64,000 nt of DNA from RGIG1918 sp964570895. GTDB lineage: Bacteria; Cyanobacteriota; Vampirovibrionia; Gastranaerophilales; Gastranaerophilaceae. The notes beneath the pieces were generated by a model. That model made no database searches, was not told the origin of the DNA, and was given only the letters and a program-made list of their open reading frames with translations. A program made the position numbers and the translations under genes. Positions 16,932 through 25,847 of the stretch are shown one piece after another. Location: contig CAZMZD010000001.1 of the NCBI GenBank assembly GCA_964570895.1, positions 186,001 through 250,000 of the forward strand, written 5' to 3'. Numbering within the stretch: the first letter of the stretch is position 1; the number at the start of each line of letters is the position of its first letter.

Positions 16932-17771
16932 ATGTCTAACATTCATTGGTACCCAGGGCACATCGCAAAGGCACAGAGAGAGCTTAAAGACAAGCTCAAT
17001 TTAATTGATGTCATAATTGAGGTGATTGACGCAAGGTTGCCTTATTCAAGCAAATACAAAGAAGTCGAAAAGCTGACAAAGGGCAAGCCTAGACTTATAA
17101 TTTTCAATAAATCAGATTTGGCTGACAAACATGAGCTTGAAAAATGGGAAAATTATTACAGAGAAAAATATTCTCTCCCCGTTGTTTCGACCAACAGCAA
17201 CACAAACAATATTAAAGATATAATCAACAAAACCATCCTCCTTGCCTCTGAAATGCTTGAAAAAAGAAAAGAGAAGGGATTGTTACCAAGAGCAATCAGA
17301 ACCGTTGTTATAGGTATGCCAAATGTCGGAAAATCGACAATTATAAACAGACTAACAAAGTCATCAAAAGCAAAAACAGGGCAAAAAGCAGGCGTCACCA
17401 GAAACCAACAATGGGTTAGAATTAACGAGAAGCTCGAACTTTTGGACACCCCAGGGATAATTCCGCCATTACAAGCTGATCTTGAAGTAAATTTAAAACT
17501 CGCAACAATTGGCTCAATTGGCGAAAACTCGTATGACGACGAATTTGTCGCTACAGAATTATTAAAAATTCTAACCAAAATCGATGAGAAAAAATTAAGA
17601 GAATATTACAATTTAAAAGATAAAGAAATTTCGCTTGAAAATGTCGCTCTCGCCAGAAATTGGATTAAAAAAGGCGCAGAAGCAGACATTGAGCGCACTT
17701 CAAAGTTTATTTTGGTGAATTTTAGACAATGCAAAATAGGAAAATTTATTCTAGATGAACTCCCTGTTTAA
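16932..17771 (+). CDS. rbgA: Ribosome biogenesis GTPase YlqF/RbgA
   Basis: Circularly permuted GTPase that helps late assembly of the 50S subunit. The 279 residues show the permuted order: G4 (NKSD, about 58-61) comes before G1 (GMPNVGKST, about 128-136), then GQKAGVTRNQQW and G3 (DTPG, about 174-177). N-terminal HWYPGHIAKA is typical. Next to rplS, as in many bacteria. Its last 17 bp overlap rnhB. The Shine-Dalgarno is weak. Confidence 0.93.
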   Translation: MSNIHWYPGHIAKAQRELKDKLNLIDVIIEVIDARLPYSSKYKEVEKLTKGKPRLIIFNKSDLADKHELEKWENYYREKYSLPVVSTNSNTNNIKDIINKTILLASEMLEKRKEKGLLPRAIRTVVIGMPNVGKSTIINRLTKSSKAKTGQKAGVTRNQQWVRINEKLELLDTPGIIPPLQADLEVNLKLATIGSIGENSYDDEFVATELLKILTKIDEKKLREYYNLKDKEISLENVALARNWIKKGAEADIERTSKFILVNFRQCKIGKFILDELPV

Positions 17772-18396
17772 ATTTGACAAAGAAATGTCAGGAAAATTTG
17801 GCACAATAATTGGCGCAGACGAGGCAGGCAGGGGCCCTGCAGCAGGGGACTTGTATGTTTGCGCGTACTCTTTCAAAAGCAATTTCAAAGAACTTTTGGC
17901 GCCTGACGAGCTTGAAACTCTTAAAATTCTAAATGATTCAAAAAAATTAAATGAAACAAAGCGCAAAATGCTCTTTAAAATTTTGATAAAATGCGGATAT
18001 TACAAAGTCGGGAAAATTGCACCAAAAACGATAGATACAATCAATATTTTGCAGGCAGTTTATATCGGAATGCAAACAAGTGCAGAAAAAGTGATTGAAG
18101 AGATGGCACCAAAAGAGTTTATTTTGCTTGTTGATGGCAACAGAAGGCTTCCTAACTTCGAACATAAACAACAAACAATAATCAAAGGCGATTCAAAATC
18201 TGCCTCAATTGCCGCTGCAAGCGTTATTGCAAAAGTTTCAAGAGATAGTTATATGGAAAAATTATCAGACAGATATCCTGAATATAATTTTAAGAAAAAC
18301 AAGGGTTATTTAACCAAAGAACATATTGAAGCAATTAAAAAAGCCGGTGCTTGTGATTTGCACCGACTAAGTTTTTTGAAAAATATTTTAAATTGA
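17755..18396 (+). CDS. rnhB: Ribonuclease HII
   Basis: Removes ribonucleotides from DNA and degrades RNA-DNA hybrids. The 213 residues carry the acidic active site: GADEAGRGPAAGD near 21-33, a further Asp in LLVDGNRR, and AAASVIAKVSRD near 150-161. It overlaps rbgA, a common pairing. The stop codon is directly next to that of the convergent SLH gene, with no terminator visible between them. Confidence 0.95.
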   Translation: MNSLFKFDKEMSGKFGTIIGADEAGRGPAAGDLYVCAYSFKSNFKELLAPDELETLKILNDSKKLNETKRKMLFKILIKCGYYKVGKIAPKTIDTINILQAVYIGMQTSAEKVIEEMAPKEFILLVDGNRRLPNFEHKQQTIIKGDSKSASIAAASVIAKVSRDSYMEKLSDRYPEYNFKKNKGYLTKEHIEAIKKAGACDLHRLSFLKNILN

Positions 18397-19629
18397 TTAT
18401 AGGTCAGAGTTGTCAACAATTTCAGGGTCAACATTTCTAACAACCAACCCGCCTGTTAAAAGTAAGTAGATTTTATCGCCTTTTTTAACATTATATTTAA
18501 GTGACGGACGAACAAAATCTTTGAAATTCAAGAGGTATTTAGCGCGAGTTGCAGCTTCTAATCTATCTTTTGCAACCTCTTTGTCACCTTTAACAAGGTA
18601 TAATTTCTTATTTTCACTATAAGGCGCTGCTTCAAAATTAATGTCTAAATTATCAACTGTGATAATTTTTGCGATGTCGAGCGTGCATTTATGCTCTCTA
18701 TCAAGCCATTTAGACTTTTCTTTTTGAATAACGGTGCCCACAATCGTTGTACCTTTAGGGTAAACAAGCGTACCTTGATTTGTAACCAAATCTTCTTCTG
18801 ATATAAATTCAACTTTGTCGCCGATTGCTGCTTTATAGGAATTAAAATCAGCCCCAAAATGAACAGGCGCAAGGTTATACGGCTGAACAACCATTTTTAC
18901 GTTATAAGATTTAACAGCGTTATCAAGCGCTTTTGGTGAAACTTCAAGAATTTCATCTTGAAGGAACATTGCCTTGATTTTTTGTTTATCTCTGCCAAAC
19001 GAGAAAGTCTTAAAGTTGCTATTGATATGAACAAAAACATCAGTCATAAAACTTGCAACTTCTTCGCGAGTTAAATAGTCGTTCGGCTTGAGCGCGCCAT
19101 CAGCAGGTAAAAAACCGTTATTTGCAGCTTTAACATAAGAATAGCGAGCCCAAGAAGGAATTTTATCAGCATCAGAATAAACATTCAAAATTGAATCATC
19201 TGCGTAGTTTTTAATAAAAATATTTGAAATTAAGCTGATTGCTTCGCTTTTTGTGATAGGTCCGTTAGGCTTAAAAGTGCTGTCCGGATAACCAAAAACA
19301 ATGCCGTAATTATTTGCAAGCGTAATTTCGTCGTATGTTTTCATATAAGGAAAAACGTCTTTAAACATGTTCATAAGTTCTGCGTCTGAAACTTGGAGCC
19401 TGCAAGTGTTCAAGAAAACAGAAAGGAAATCTTGACGAGCAATCGTTCCCTTAGGATTGAAATTTCCGTTAGAATCAACGGTCATAAGCCCAGCTTCAAG
19501 CATAGCCTTAATTTGCGGAGCGCGTGTATTATCTGCAGTAATATCATTAACCACAAGCGCATTTGCTGATAAATTAAAAGCAAATAACATAGTTAATGCG
19601 ATAAATAATTTTGCAAAAATCTTATTCAT
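18397..19629 (-). CDS. S-layer-homology (SLH) domain protein
   Basis: Exported envelope protein of 410 residues. A signal peptide (about 1-25, ending SANA) is followed by three SLH modules (about 28-210): ARQDFLSVFLNTC, GYPDSTFKPNGPITKSEAIS and LKPNDYLTREEVASFMTDVF are typical SLH pieces. The C-terminal 200 residues are unrecognised, beta-rich and end near LTGGLVVRN. SLH modules tether proteins to peptidoglycan-linked polymers, and are usual in cyanobacterial outer-membrane proteins; no porin barrel is evident here. A GGGAGA lies about 11 nt before the ATG. Confidence 0.88.
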   Translation of the reverse strand: MNKIFAKLFIALTMLFAFNLSANALVVNDITADNTRAPQIKAMLEAGLMTVDSNGNFNPKGTIARQDFLSVFLNTCRLQVSDAELMNMFKDVFPYMKTYDEITLANNYGIVFGYPDSTFKPNGPITKSEAISLISNIFIKNYADDSILNVYSDADKIPSWARYSYVKAANNGFLPADGALKPNDYLTREEVASFMTDVFVHINSNFKTFSFGRDKQKIKAMFLQDEILEVSPKALDNAVKSYNVKMVVQPYNLAPVHFGADFNSYKAAIGDKVEFISEEDLVTNQGTLVYPKGTTIVGTVIQKEKSKWLDREHKCTLDIAKIITVDNLDINFEAAPYSENKKLYLVKGDKEVAKDRLEAATRAKYLLNFKDFVRPSLKYNVKKGDKIYLLLTGGLVVRNVDPEIVDNSDL

Positions 19630-19739
19630 ATTAATAAAAATCTCCCAATGTCTTATAAATAGTTTACATCAAGGATAAAAATATGACAATAATGTATTAT
19701 AACATTTTTTCTAGTTATGATATTATATAAGTGTAAAAA

Positions 19740-20414
19740 TTGGTAAGAAAATTGGAACTCACAAACAAGCAAAAAGATTTAATAAAAAAAGCGTTGGTTA
19801 AGTCTAAACTATATCAAACCCGCTCTCTTGAGCAAGATGAGCTTATTGCGCTTGTTGCAAAAAAAGCTTCTCTTTTCTTAAGTACTCTAACAGACGACAC
19901 TATTTTAGAAAAATTTTTAGATAAAACCGCTGAAGCCGTGCTTTCGAAACATCAAAAAGACACTTCATTTGCCAAGGCGGAACCGCAAGTTGCAAATTCA
20001 AGCTCGCAAAACAACTCGTATGAAGAAGATATTTTCAAAATTGAATATACGTTTGAAACGGAGGATAAAGAGCCTGAACTTGAGCTATATACAGAAGAAA
20101 AAATTTCATTCGACATAAAACACGAGGAACTTCCGACCCTTAACCCTGAAAAACTATATGAGCACGTGCAAGACCCTAAAATAACAAACAAAACAAAAAA
20201 AGTGCCCGCAGATGTCGCAAATAAGATTTTAGACATTTTAACGGAAGCAAGCACGGTTTACGAAACAAAAGACTACATAAAAATCTTTTACTTAAAATAC
20301 ATAAAAAAATTAAAACAAGCGCAAATCGCTAAAAAACTCCACATTTCAGAGATGGAGTTATCCCAAAAATATTTTGAAATGGTGAAATACGTAAAAGAAA
20401 AATTATACTCTTAA
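19740..20414 (+). CDS. Hypothetical protein with C-terminal sigma-region-4-like HTH
   Basis: A 224-residue soluble protein. The N-terminal 70 residues are helical and basic, the middle (about 75-150) is acidic and low in order, and the C-terminal 50 residues (YLKYIKKLKQAQIAKKLHIS, then EMELSQKYFEMVKYVKEKL) resemble the helix-turn-helix of sigma region 4. It might be a regulator or an RNA-polymerase-associated protein. The start codon appears to be TTG at 19740, with TTG 19752 as an alternative; neither has a clear Shine-Dalgarno. The 3' end overlaps the convergent gene by 12 bp. Confidence 0.6.
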   Translation: MVRKLELTNKQKDLIKKALVKSKLYQTRSLEQDELIALVAKKASLFLSTLTDDTILEKFLDKTAEAVLSKHQKDTSFAKAEPQVANSSSQNNSYEEDIFKIEYTFETEDKEPELELYTEEKISFDIKHEELPTLNPEKLYEHVQDPKITNKTKKVPADVANKILDILTEASTVYETKDYIKIFYLKYIKKLKQAQIAKKLHISEMELSQKYFEMVKYVKEKLYS

Positions 20415-20984
20415 ACCGGATTGAATTCTGTCCATTCTGATTGGCGTTGTGTGTAAATGTGCCAAGTTTTGCGCATTTTCAACTTTTGGCATAGGGTGAA
20501 CAATGTAATCAGGAGTTTTAGGCGCTTCTTTACCTGTTTTTTTTGCAACGCCGTTTCTAACATGAGCACCAACTATATTTCTTACAATCGGAGTAATTAC
20601 ACTGCCTGCAAGGATAGAACCAATCAAAGAAGCAACAATTAAAACGCCTTCTCTGCCTTTTTTAAAATTAGGTGATTTTAAATCAATTCCTCTTAATTGA
20701 ATTTTTTCGGTATCCATTAGTTTTGCAGCGCTTTTTCTCATTCCTTCAGAAAACCCAAAATAAAGCGCAATGCTTGTTAAGCCGTCTGCTGCTTCTTGTG
20801 GAATTAAAAACATTTTTTCGTTTTTTGATGTTTTTTTATCAATTGAAATGCCAATTAAATTTGCAATACTTGCAAGAATCATGCACCCTGTTGAAGCATA
20901 GTTGATAAGCTCTGCAGTGTTATCAACTTTGGCAAATCTGTTATATAAATACGTTAATCCGCGTTTAAAAATGTTGTTATTCAT
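20403..20984 (-). CDS. Hypothetical membrane protein (193 aa)
   Basis: Unrecognised. Hydrophobic segments at about 28-48 and 112-135; the C-terminal 50 residues are polar with several His and Pro. A GGAGG Shine-Dalgarno fixes the ATG at 20984, which lies 8 bp inside the preceding gene, so the two form an operon and their products may interact. Confidence 0.65.
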   Translation of the reverse strand: MNNNIFKRGLTYLYNRFAKVDNTAELINYASTGCMILASIANLIGISIDKKTSKNEKMFLIPQEAADGLTSIALYFGFSEGMRKSAAKLMDTEKIQLRGIDLKSPNFKKGREGVLIVASLIGSILAGSVITPIVRNIVGAHVRNGVAKKTGKEAPKTPDYIVHPMPKVENAQNLAHLHTTPIRMDRIQSGLRV

Positions 20985-21498
20985 TCAAGCCTCCTTCATC
21001 ATTTGGCTTGTTATGAAAAACTTTTTCATTAATCAAGTTCTGATACTTGTTAATAAGGGGAACGTCAAAAATAAAGTTTGTTACAGCAAGGGCAAGAAAA
21101 GAAAGTATACTGCCCAAAATAACGCCGTATCTTTTAACTTGCGCGTGGTCAGCGGTTTTAATTGCGTCAATCGTAAAAGTAGGGTTTTTGCTTTTTGCAA
21201 GTTTATCACCTAAATTATTACACAAAGCGCGAACCGCAATGCCTGAAACAGTGCCCACAATTGCTCTGGACATAGAGCGCGAAGCAGAAGTTTGGCGAGT
21301 TCTTTCATCAACTCTTGTGTTATTTAAATCAATTATCGGGTGCAAAATGAGAGCACTGCTGCCAATTATAACTCTTTGTTGAGGTGTGCTCATAACTTCA
21401 GGCAATTTAGTAAGCATATCCGACAGTCTTGCGGGAATTACTAACTTACCTTTGAATGATTGATTATTTTTAATATTTACGGGATTAATTTTAACCAT
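20977..21498 (-). CDS. Hypothetical membrane protein with N-terminal FKG motif (173 aa)
   Basis: Unrecognised. The short polar N-terminus ends in NQSFKGKL with Phe15-Lys16-Gly17; the 322-residue HExxH protein at 58959-59927 has FKG at the same residue numbers. Hydrophobic segments lie at about 40-55, 80-95 and 128-148. No cleavable signal peptide. No strong Shine-Dalgarno is seen. It is translationally coupled to the 193-residue membrane protein. Confidence 0.65.
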   Translation of the reverse strand: MVKINPVNIKNNQSFKGKLVIPARLSDMLTKLPEVMSTPQQRVIIGSSALILHPIIDLNNTRVDERTRQTSASRSMSRAIVGTVSGIAVRALCNNLGDKLAKSKNPTFTIDAIKTADHAQVKRYGVILGSILSFLALAVTNFIFDVPLINKYQNLINEKVFHNKPNDEGGLNE

Positions 21499-21673
21499 GC
21501 AGAAATAAACTCTTTTACAAGGTTCTATAACAATCGTGAATATTAAAAGTTGCCCTTTTTCATGAAAATATTAACAAAAATTAATAAAACCAAGCCTGAT
21601 TAAGTGTGAGAAGTACATTATATCATTAAAATATGGCTTCACGTTAAATATTAATGTAAACTTAATATCTTTA

Positions 21674-21682
21674 TGATAAAAT
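21674..21682 (+). promoter_or_regulatory. Extended -10 promoter of lptC, probably leaderless
   Basis: TG-A-TAAAAT ends exactly 6 bp before the ATG at 21689; there is no Shine-Dalgarno. Confidence 0.5.
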
Positions 21683-21688
21683 TTTGGT

Positions 21689-22270
21689 ATGAAAAAGAAA
21701 AACGTATATATATTGGCTTTTTCAGCCGTTATGATTTTATGTTTATCATGCTTTGTGTGGTCTTGGTGGGTCACAAAAGATATACGTTCCACAAGTTCTG
21801 AAAGCTTGAGCAGCCAAAAGCTTGAAGTAAAAAACTTGTTTTTAACAGAAACAAAAGACCATAAAAAATATTGGGAAATGTATGCCAAAAAGGGCTACTA
21901 CTCAAGCTCGGACGGCACTGTTACCCTAGTTGACATAATCGGCAATTTTTACGACGAAAACCAAGAAGTAATAATGAGCTTCAGGTCAGACGAAGGCAGA
22001 TATAACGAAAAATCAAAAGAAATTCACATGATAGGAAACATATATGTGGTAGCCCGCGAAGGCTCTGCTGTTCGCGCTGACGAATTCATTTGGAAGGGGC
22101 ACGACGAATACATTAAAGCCCAAGGAAATGTTAAAATTAACAGAAATAATGATATAATTACATCAAGTGAAAGAGCTTATTTCAACACTGATTTGACCCA
22201 TTTCAAAATAGAAGGAAATTCGGTTACGGAAGTGTATGAAAAGAGCAAAAATATAGCGGAGAAAAAATGA
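21689..22270 (+). CDS. lptC: LPS export protein LptC
   Basis: Inner-membrane anchored component of the Lpt bridge that passes LPS from the LptBFG transporter to LptA. The 193 residues have one N-terminal membrane segment (about 5-25) and then beta-rich sequence typical of the family (SDGTVTLVDIIGNFYDENQ, then VRADEFIWKGHDEYIKAQGN). The next gene, an LptA/OstA-like one, overlaps by 4 bp. Sequence similarity in this family is weak, so the call leans on size, topology and context. Confidence 0.82.
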   Translation: MKKKNVYILAFSAVMILCLSCFVWSWWVTKDIRSTSSESLSSQKLEVKNLFLTETKDHKKYWEMYAKKGYYSSSDGTVTLVDIIGNFYDENQEVIMSFRSDEGRYNEKSKEIHMIGNIYVVAREGSAVRADEFIWKGHDEYIKAQGNVKINRNNDIITSSERAYFNTDLTHFKIEGNSVTEVYEKSKNIAEKK

Positions 22271-23226
22271 AAAAAATAATATTAACAATATTTAGTTTGA
22301 TTGTGTTTGCGCCTTTTGCTAATTCGGCGCAAATCGACATTAGCGCAAAACATCAACAATTAGATATTGATAAAAATAAAGGCTTGTTCTCGGGCGACGT
22401 ACAGGTGCAAATTGGCGATGTTATTGTTAAAAGCCCAAGTGCAAAACTTGACCTCGACCCAAAAACAAAAAAACCTTCTCTTGCAACTTTTCTTGAAAAT
22501 CCATACGCATTTCAAGAAAAAGGAAGCAAAAAACATGAGATTAAGTCACAAATAATTAAAGTATCACTTTTAAATAAAAAACTTTACGCGCAAGGCAACA
22601 CGCAATCAATTATAATGCAAGACAGGCAACCTGTTGTGGTTGTTACATCAGACACGCAAGAATATGACACAAACACAAAAGTAATGAAGGCAAAAGGCGG
22701 CGTTGTCATAACATACGATACTCTTGAAACATATTCTGAATATGCTGAAGCAAAAATTGATAACGGCGGTGAAATCAATGATTTAAAACTTCGCGGAAAT
22801 GTTGTTATCAAAGAAAAAGGAAGCATAGTTAAAGGAAACAATTTTGATTATAATATGGCAAGAGGCGATTTTGTGATTTCCGGAAACACAACTTCCGATG
22901 TCGTTTTTGAAGACGGCACAAGGGTTTACACAGTTGCGGACAGGCAAGTTGTTAACCGCTACTCAAAATCTATGATTGCAGCAGGTCATGTTACAATTGA
23001 ATATAAAGACTACATTGCAAAAGGCCCAAAGGCGCAATTACTTGTGGATAACAAAACAAATAAAGCAAACGAAGTGATTTTCACAGGGCGCTCTAAAATC
23101 ACGGAAAAAACCAACTCTATCGAAGCGGATAGAATTGTCCTAATATTAAACCCAAAAGGCTTTAGAGCAGACGGAAACGTAAAAACAAGTATAAACACAG
23201 AAGATAGCGGAGAAATGGAACTATAA
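22267..23226 (+). CDS. lptA: LptA/OstA-like periplasmic LPS transport protein, long form
   Basis: Periplasmic beta-jellyroll protein carrying LPS toward the outer membrane. A signal peptide (about 1-20, ending ANSA) precedes OstA-type repeats such as GLFSGDVQVQIGD, KAKGGVVITYDTLETYSEYA, LRGNVVIKEKGSIVKGNNFD and AAGHVTIEYKDYIAKGPKAQ. With 319 residues it is well above E. coli LptA (185), consistent with two OstA domains in one chain and a longer bridge segment. Overlaps lptC by 4 bp and shares its last base with lpxI. Confidence 0.82.
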   Translation: MKKIILTIFSLIVFAPFANSAQIDISAKHQQLDIDKNKGLFSGDVQVQIGDVIVKSPSAKLDLDPKTKKPSLATFLENPYAFQEKGSKKHEIKSQIIKVSLLNKKLYAQGNTQSIIMQDRQPVVVVTSDTQEYDTNTKVMKAKGGVVITYDTLETYSEYAEAKIDNGGEINDLKLRGNVVIKEKGSIVKGNNFDYNMARGDFVISGNTTSDVVFEDGTRVYTVADRQVVNRYSKSMIAAGHVTIEYKDYIAKGPKAQLLVDNKTNKANEVIFTGRSKITEKTNSIEADRIVLILNPKGFRADGNVKTSINTEDSGEMEL

Positions 23227-24047
23227 TGTCAAACTTAATTTTGGATAATACACAATTTTTAATCGCAGGCGATGGACAATTACCTGTCAGAATGGCAAAA
23301 AACGCAAAAAGCAACGGGCTTAAGGTTCTTGCGATATCCCTTAGTTCAGATAATTACAAAGAACTTAAAAAATACTGCGACACGGTTGTTTCGTATGGCT
23401 GCGGGCAATTAAACAGCATTAAAAAGTTCTTGCAAGACAATAAGGCAAAACAATTGACTTTCCTTGGCAAAGTTTCAAAAATGACTTTGCTTAAAAGGCC
23501 TATTCTCGAGCCTATGGCAATATCTTTGCTTAAGCAAGCAACAAAATTAAATGATGATGCAATTATGCTTATGATAGTTGATGAGCTTGAAAAAATCGGA
23601 ATTACAATTCTTGACCAAACAATTTTCATCAAAGATTTAATCGTTTCAAAAGGCAATTTCACTGAATTGCAGCCAAATGATGCACAAACGGAAAGCATTC
23701 AATATGGCTTTAAAATTGCAAAAGAAATAGGGAAGATTGACATCGGGCAATCGGTCGTCGTTAAAGACAAAATGATTATCGCAGTTGAAGCAATTGAAGG
23801 CACAGACAAATGCATTATTAGAGGCTGCAAGCTTGCAAGGAAGAAAAACGCAATTGTTGTTAAAGTTGCAAAACCCGAACAAGATATGCGCTTTGATATT
23901 CCAACAGTTGGGCTTAGAACATTAAAAATTATGAAAAAACATGGCGCAAATGTTTTGGCTCTTGAAGCCGATAGGACAATCATTGTTGAACAAGAAAAAA
24001 TGATTGATTACGCAAACCGCCACAAAATGATAATAACAGCTGTTTAA
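23226..24047 (+). CDS. lpxI: UDP-2,3-diacylglucosamine pyrophosphatase LpxI
   Basis: Lipid A pathway enzyme of the DUF1009 family that hydrolyses UDP-2,3-diacylglucosamine to lipid X in organisms lacking LpxH. The 273 residues show an N-terminal LIAGDGQLPVRMAKNAKSNG, the middle TFLGKVSK, and the C-terminal IRGCKLARKKNAIVVKVAKP and DIPTVGLRTLKIMKKHGANV. The overlap with lptA couples lipid A synthesis to LPS export proteins. Confidence 0.88.
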   Translation: MSNLILDNTQFLIAGDGQLPVRMAKNAKSNGLKVLAISLSSDNYKELKKYCDTVVSYGCGQLNSIKKFLQDNKAKQLTFLGKVSKMTLLKRPILEPMAISLLKQATKLNDDAIMLMIVDELEKIGITILDQTIFIKDLIVSKGNFTELQPNDAQTESIQYGFKIAKEIGKIDIGQSVVVKDKMIIAVEAIEGTDKCIIRGCKLARKKNAIVVKVAKPEQDMRFDIPTVGLRTLKIMKKHGANVLALEADRTIIVEQEKMIDYANRHKMIITAV

Positions 24048-24087
24048 GGCAATGTAAGGCGCACAAAGGAAATAACACTAAGGCGAA

Positions 24088-24933
24088 TTAACCTTTGACC
24101 GCCCCTTCGCTTGAGCCTTTAATAAAATATTTTTGAAGAGATATAAAAAATACGATAATTGGGATTATTGAAATTATAGAGCCTGCCGCAACAAGCCTAT
24201 AGTTCGAGGCAAACACGCCGGACATGTTATTTATACCGACAGGGAGTGTGAAAAGCGCTTCTTTTGTGAGCACAATACTCGGCCACAAAAATTCGCCCCA
24301 AGAGCCAATAAACGTAAATATTGCAAGAACCGTGATTTGAGGAAGGATAAGCGGAAGTAAAACTTTAAACCAAATCTGAAGCACATTACAGCCGTCTATA
24401 AAAGCGCTTTCTTCAAGCTCGCGCGGAATTGAAATAAACGCTTGTCTTAAAAGAAAAATCCCAAAAGCATTAACAGCAAAAGGTAAAATCATACCTAAAT
24501 ACCCCGCCACATAACCATTTGTGTCTGATAAACCGAGTTTTAAAGTTATAATATAAACAGGGAGCATTATCGCTTGAAACGGCACCATAATCGTAGACAA
24601 AATCAAGAAAAAGCTAATTTTTTTGCCCCTAAATTCCATCCTCGCAAGAGGATAAGCAGCAAGCGCCGATAAAATCACATTCAAAACAACCGTAACGCCC
24701 GCCACAATAAAGCTGTTTACAATGTAGCCAACAATTGGGACATATTTTAAAACCTCTGAAAAGTTTTTAAAAGTTGGATTTTCAGGAAAAAGAATTGGCG
24801 GATATGCAAAAATATTTTCGCCTGCGCCTTTAAATGCGGTTGATGTTAGCCACATGAGCGGCAAAAGCGACAAAAAGCACACCAAAATCAATATAAGATG
24901 AGTTATAGAACCTTTTAGGAAACTAGGTTTCAT
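24088..24933 (-). CDS. Sugar ABC transporter permease, MalG type
   Basis: Inner-membrane permease of a carbohydrate ABC importer (CUT1 family). About 281 residues, six membrane segments, and the cytoplasmic coupling motif LEESAFIDGCNVLQIW (EAA loop) near 185-200. I use ATG 24933, not a more upstream codon, because it overlaps the preceding stop as ATGA and has AAAGGA about 12 nt in front. No ATP-binding or substrate-binding gene is adjacent, so those parts must be encoded elsewhere. Confidence 0.88.
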   Translation of the reverse strand: MKPSFLKGSITHLILILVCFLSLLPLMWLTSTAFKGAGENIFAYPPILFPENPTFKNFSEVLKYVPIVGYIVNSFIVAGVTVVLNVILSALAAYPLARMEFRGKKISFFLILSTIMVPFQAIMLPVYIITLKLGLSDTNGYVAGYLGMILPFAVNAFGIFLLRQAFISIPRELEESAFIDGCNVLQIWFKVLLPLILPQITVLAIFTFIGSWGEFLWPSIVLTKEALFTLPVGINNMSGVFASNYRLVAAGSIISIIPIIVFFISLQKYFIKGSSEGAVKG

Positions 24934-25799
24934 AAATCGTATTTTTTCCTTTCGAAGCAAAATAAATTAATTAATGAAAAAGCTAAAGTCAAGACAAGAA
25001 GGACAACAGCGCCGGCTGAAGCAATGCCTAAATCAAGCTTTTCAAACGCATGTTCATAGATATAATAAACAATCGTTTTGGTTGAATCCATCGGGCCGCC
25101 ACGCGTCATAACATAAATTTCGACAAAAACCTTAAGCGCGGAAATTGATGATATGGTTGCAACAAGAGCGATGGTTGGCATTAGGTGCGGCACGGTCACA
25201 GTCATATGTTTTTGAAACTCGCTTGCGCCATCAATTTCTGCCTGTTCATACAAATCACGAGGCACACCAATTAAAGACGAAAGATAAATCATCATATAAT
25301 AGCCAACACCCTTGAAAATTGTTACAATCGCAACTGAAACCATCGCAATCTTAGGGTCTGTAAGCCAGCCAAGAGCAGGCAAGTTAAACAATGACAAGAA
25401 ATAATTTAAAAGACCGCCCTCGGCATAAAGCCATTTAAAAGCAATAGCCACAACAACAATTGAAATAACAACAGGAATATAAATCAAAAGTTTATAAAGC
25501 GTAGTGCCCCTAATTTTTTGGTTAATTAAGATTGCCAAAAAAAGCGGAAAAATAACCAAAAAAGGCACACATAAAATCATAAACCAAAATGTATTTGCAA
25601 TTGAGCTCACGAAAGATTTTTGAGCAAAAAGCGCTTTATAATTTTCAAACCCGATATAATGCGGGCTATAAATATCTGAAAAATCCTGAAAGCTTATTTG
25701 AATTGTTTGAAAAAAGGGTATGAAAAAAAACACGACAAGAAACACAAATGCCGGAATTAAAAACAAGTAAGGAATACCCTTTGGCAAATATTTATACAT
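24930..25799 (-). CDS. Sugar ABC transporter permease, MalF type
   Basis: Partner of the MalG-type gene; 289 residues with six membrane segments and the EAA loop YEQAEIDGASEFQKH near 205-219. The two permeases overlap by 4 bp. No Shine-Dalgarno; the promoter -10-like TAGAAT ends 6 bp before the ATG, with a TTGCTA 17 bp further up. The substrate cannot be told from the permeases. Confidence 0.88.
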   Translation of the reverse strand: MYKYLPKGIPYLFLIPAFVFLVVFFFIPFFQTIQISFQDFSDIYSPHYIGFENYKALFAQKSFVSSIANTFWFMILCVPFLVIFPLFLAILINQKIRGTTLYKLLIYIPVVISIVVVAIAFKWLYAEGGLLNYFLSLFNLPALGWLTDPKIAMVSVAIVTIFKGVGYYMMIYLSSLIGVPRDLYEQAEIDGASEFQKHMTVTVPHLMPTIALVATISSISALKVFVEIYVMTRGGPMDSTKTIVYYIYEHAFEKLDLGIASAGAVVLLVLTLAFSLINLFCFERKKYDL

Positions 25800-25805
25800 A
25801 CAATT

Positions 25806-25834
25806 ATTCTAAATTATTGGCGCGAAATTAGCAA
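25806..25834 (-). promoter_or_regulatory. Promoter of the permease operon, probably leaderless
   Basis: Minus strand: TTGCTA (25829-25834), 17 bp, TAGAAT (25806-25811), six bases, ATG at 25799. Same layout as the CHASE2 cyclase promoter. Confidence 0.45.
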
Positions 25835-25847
25835 AAATGTAAAGAAA

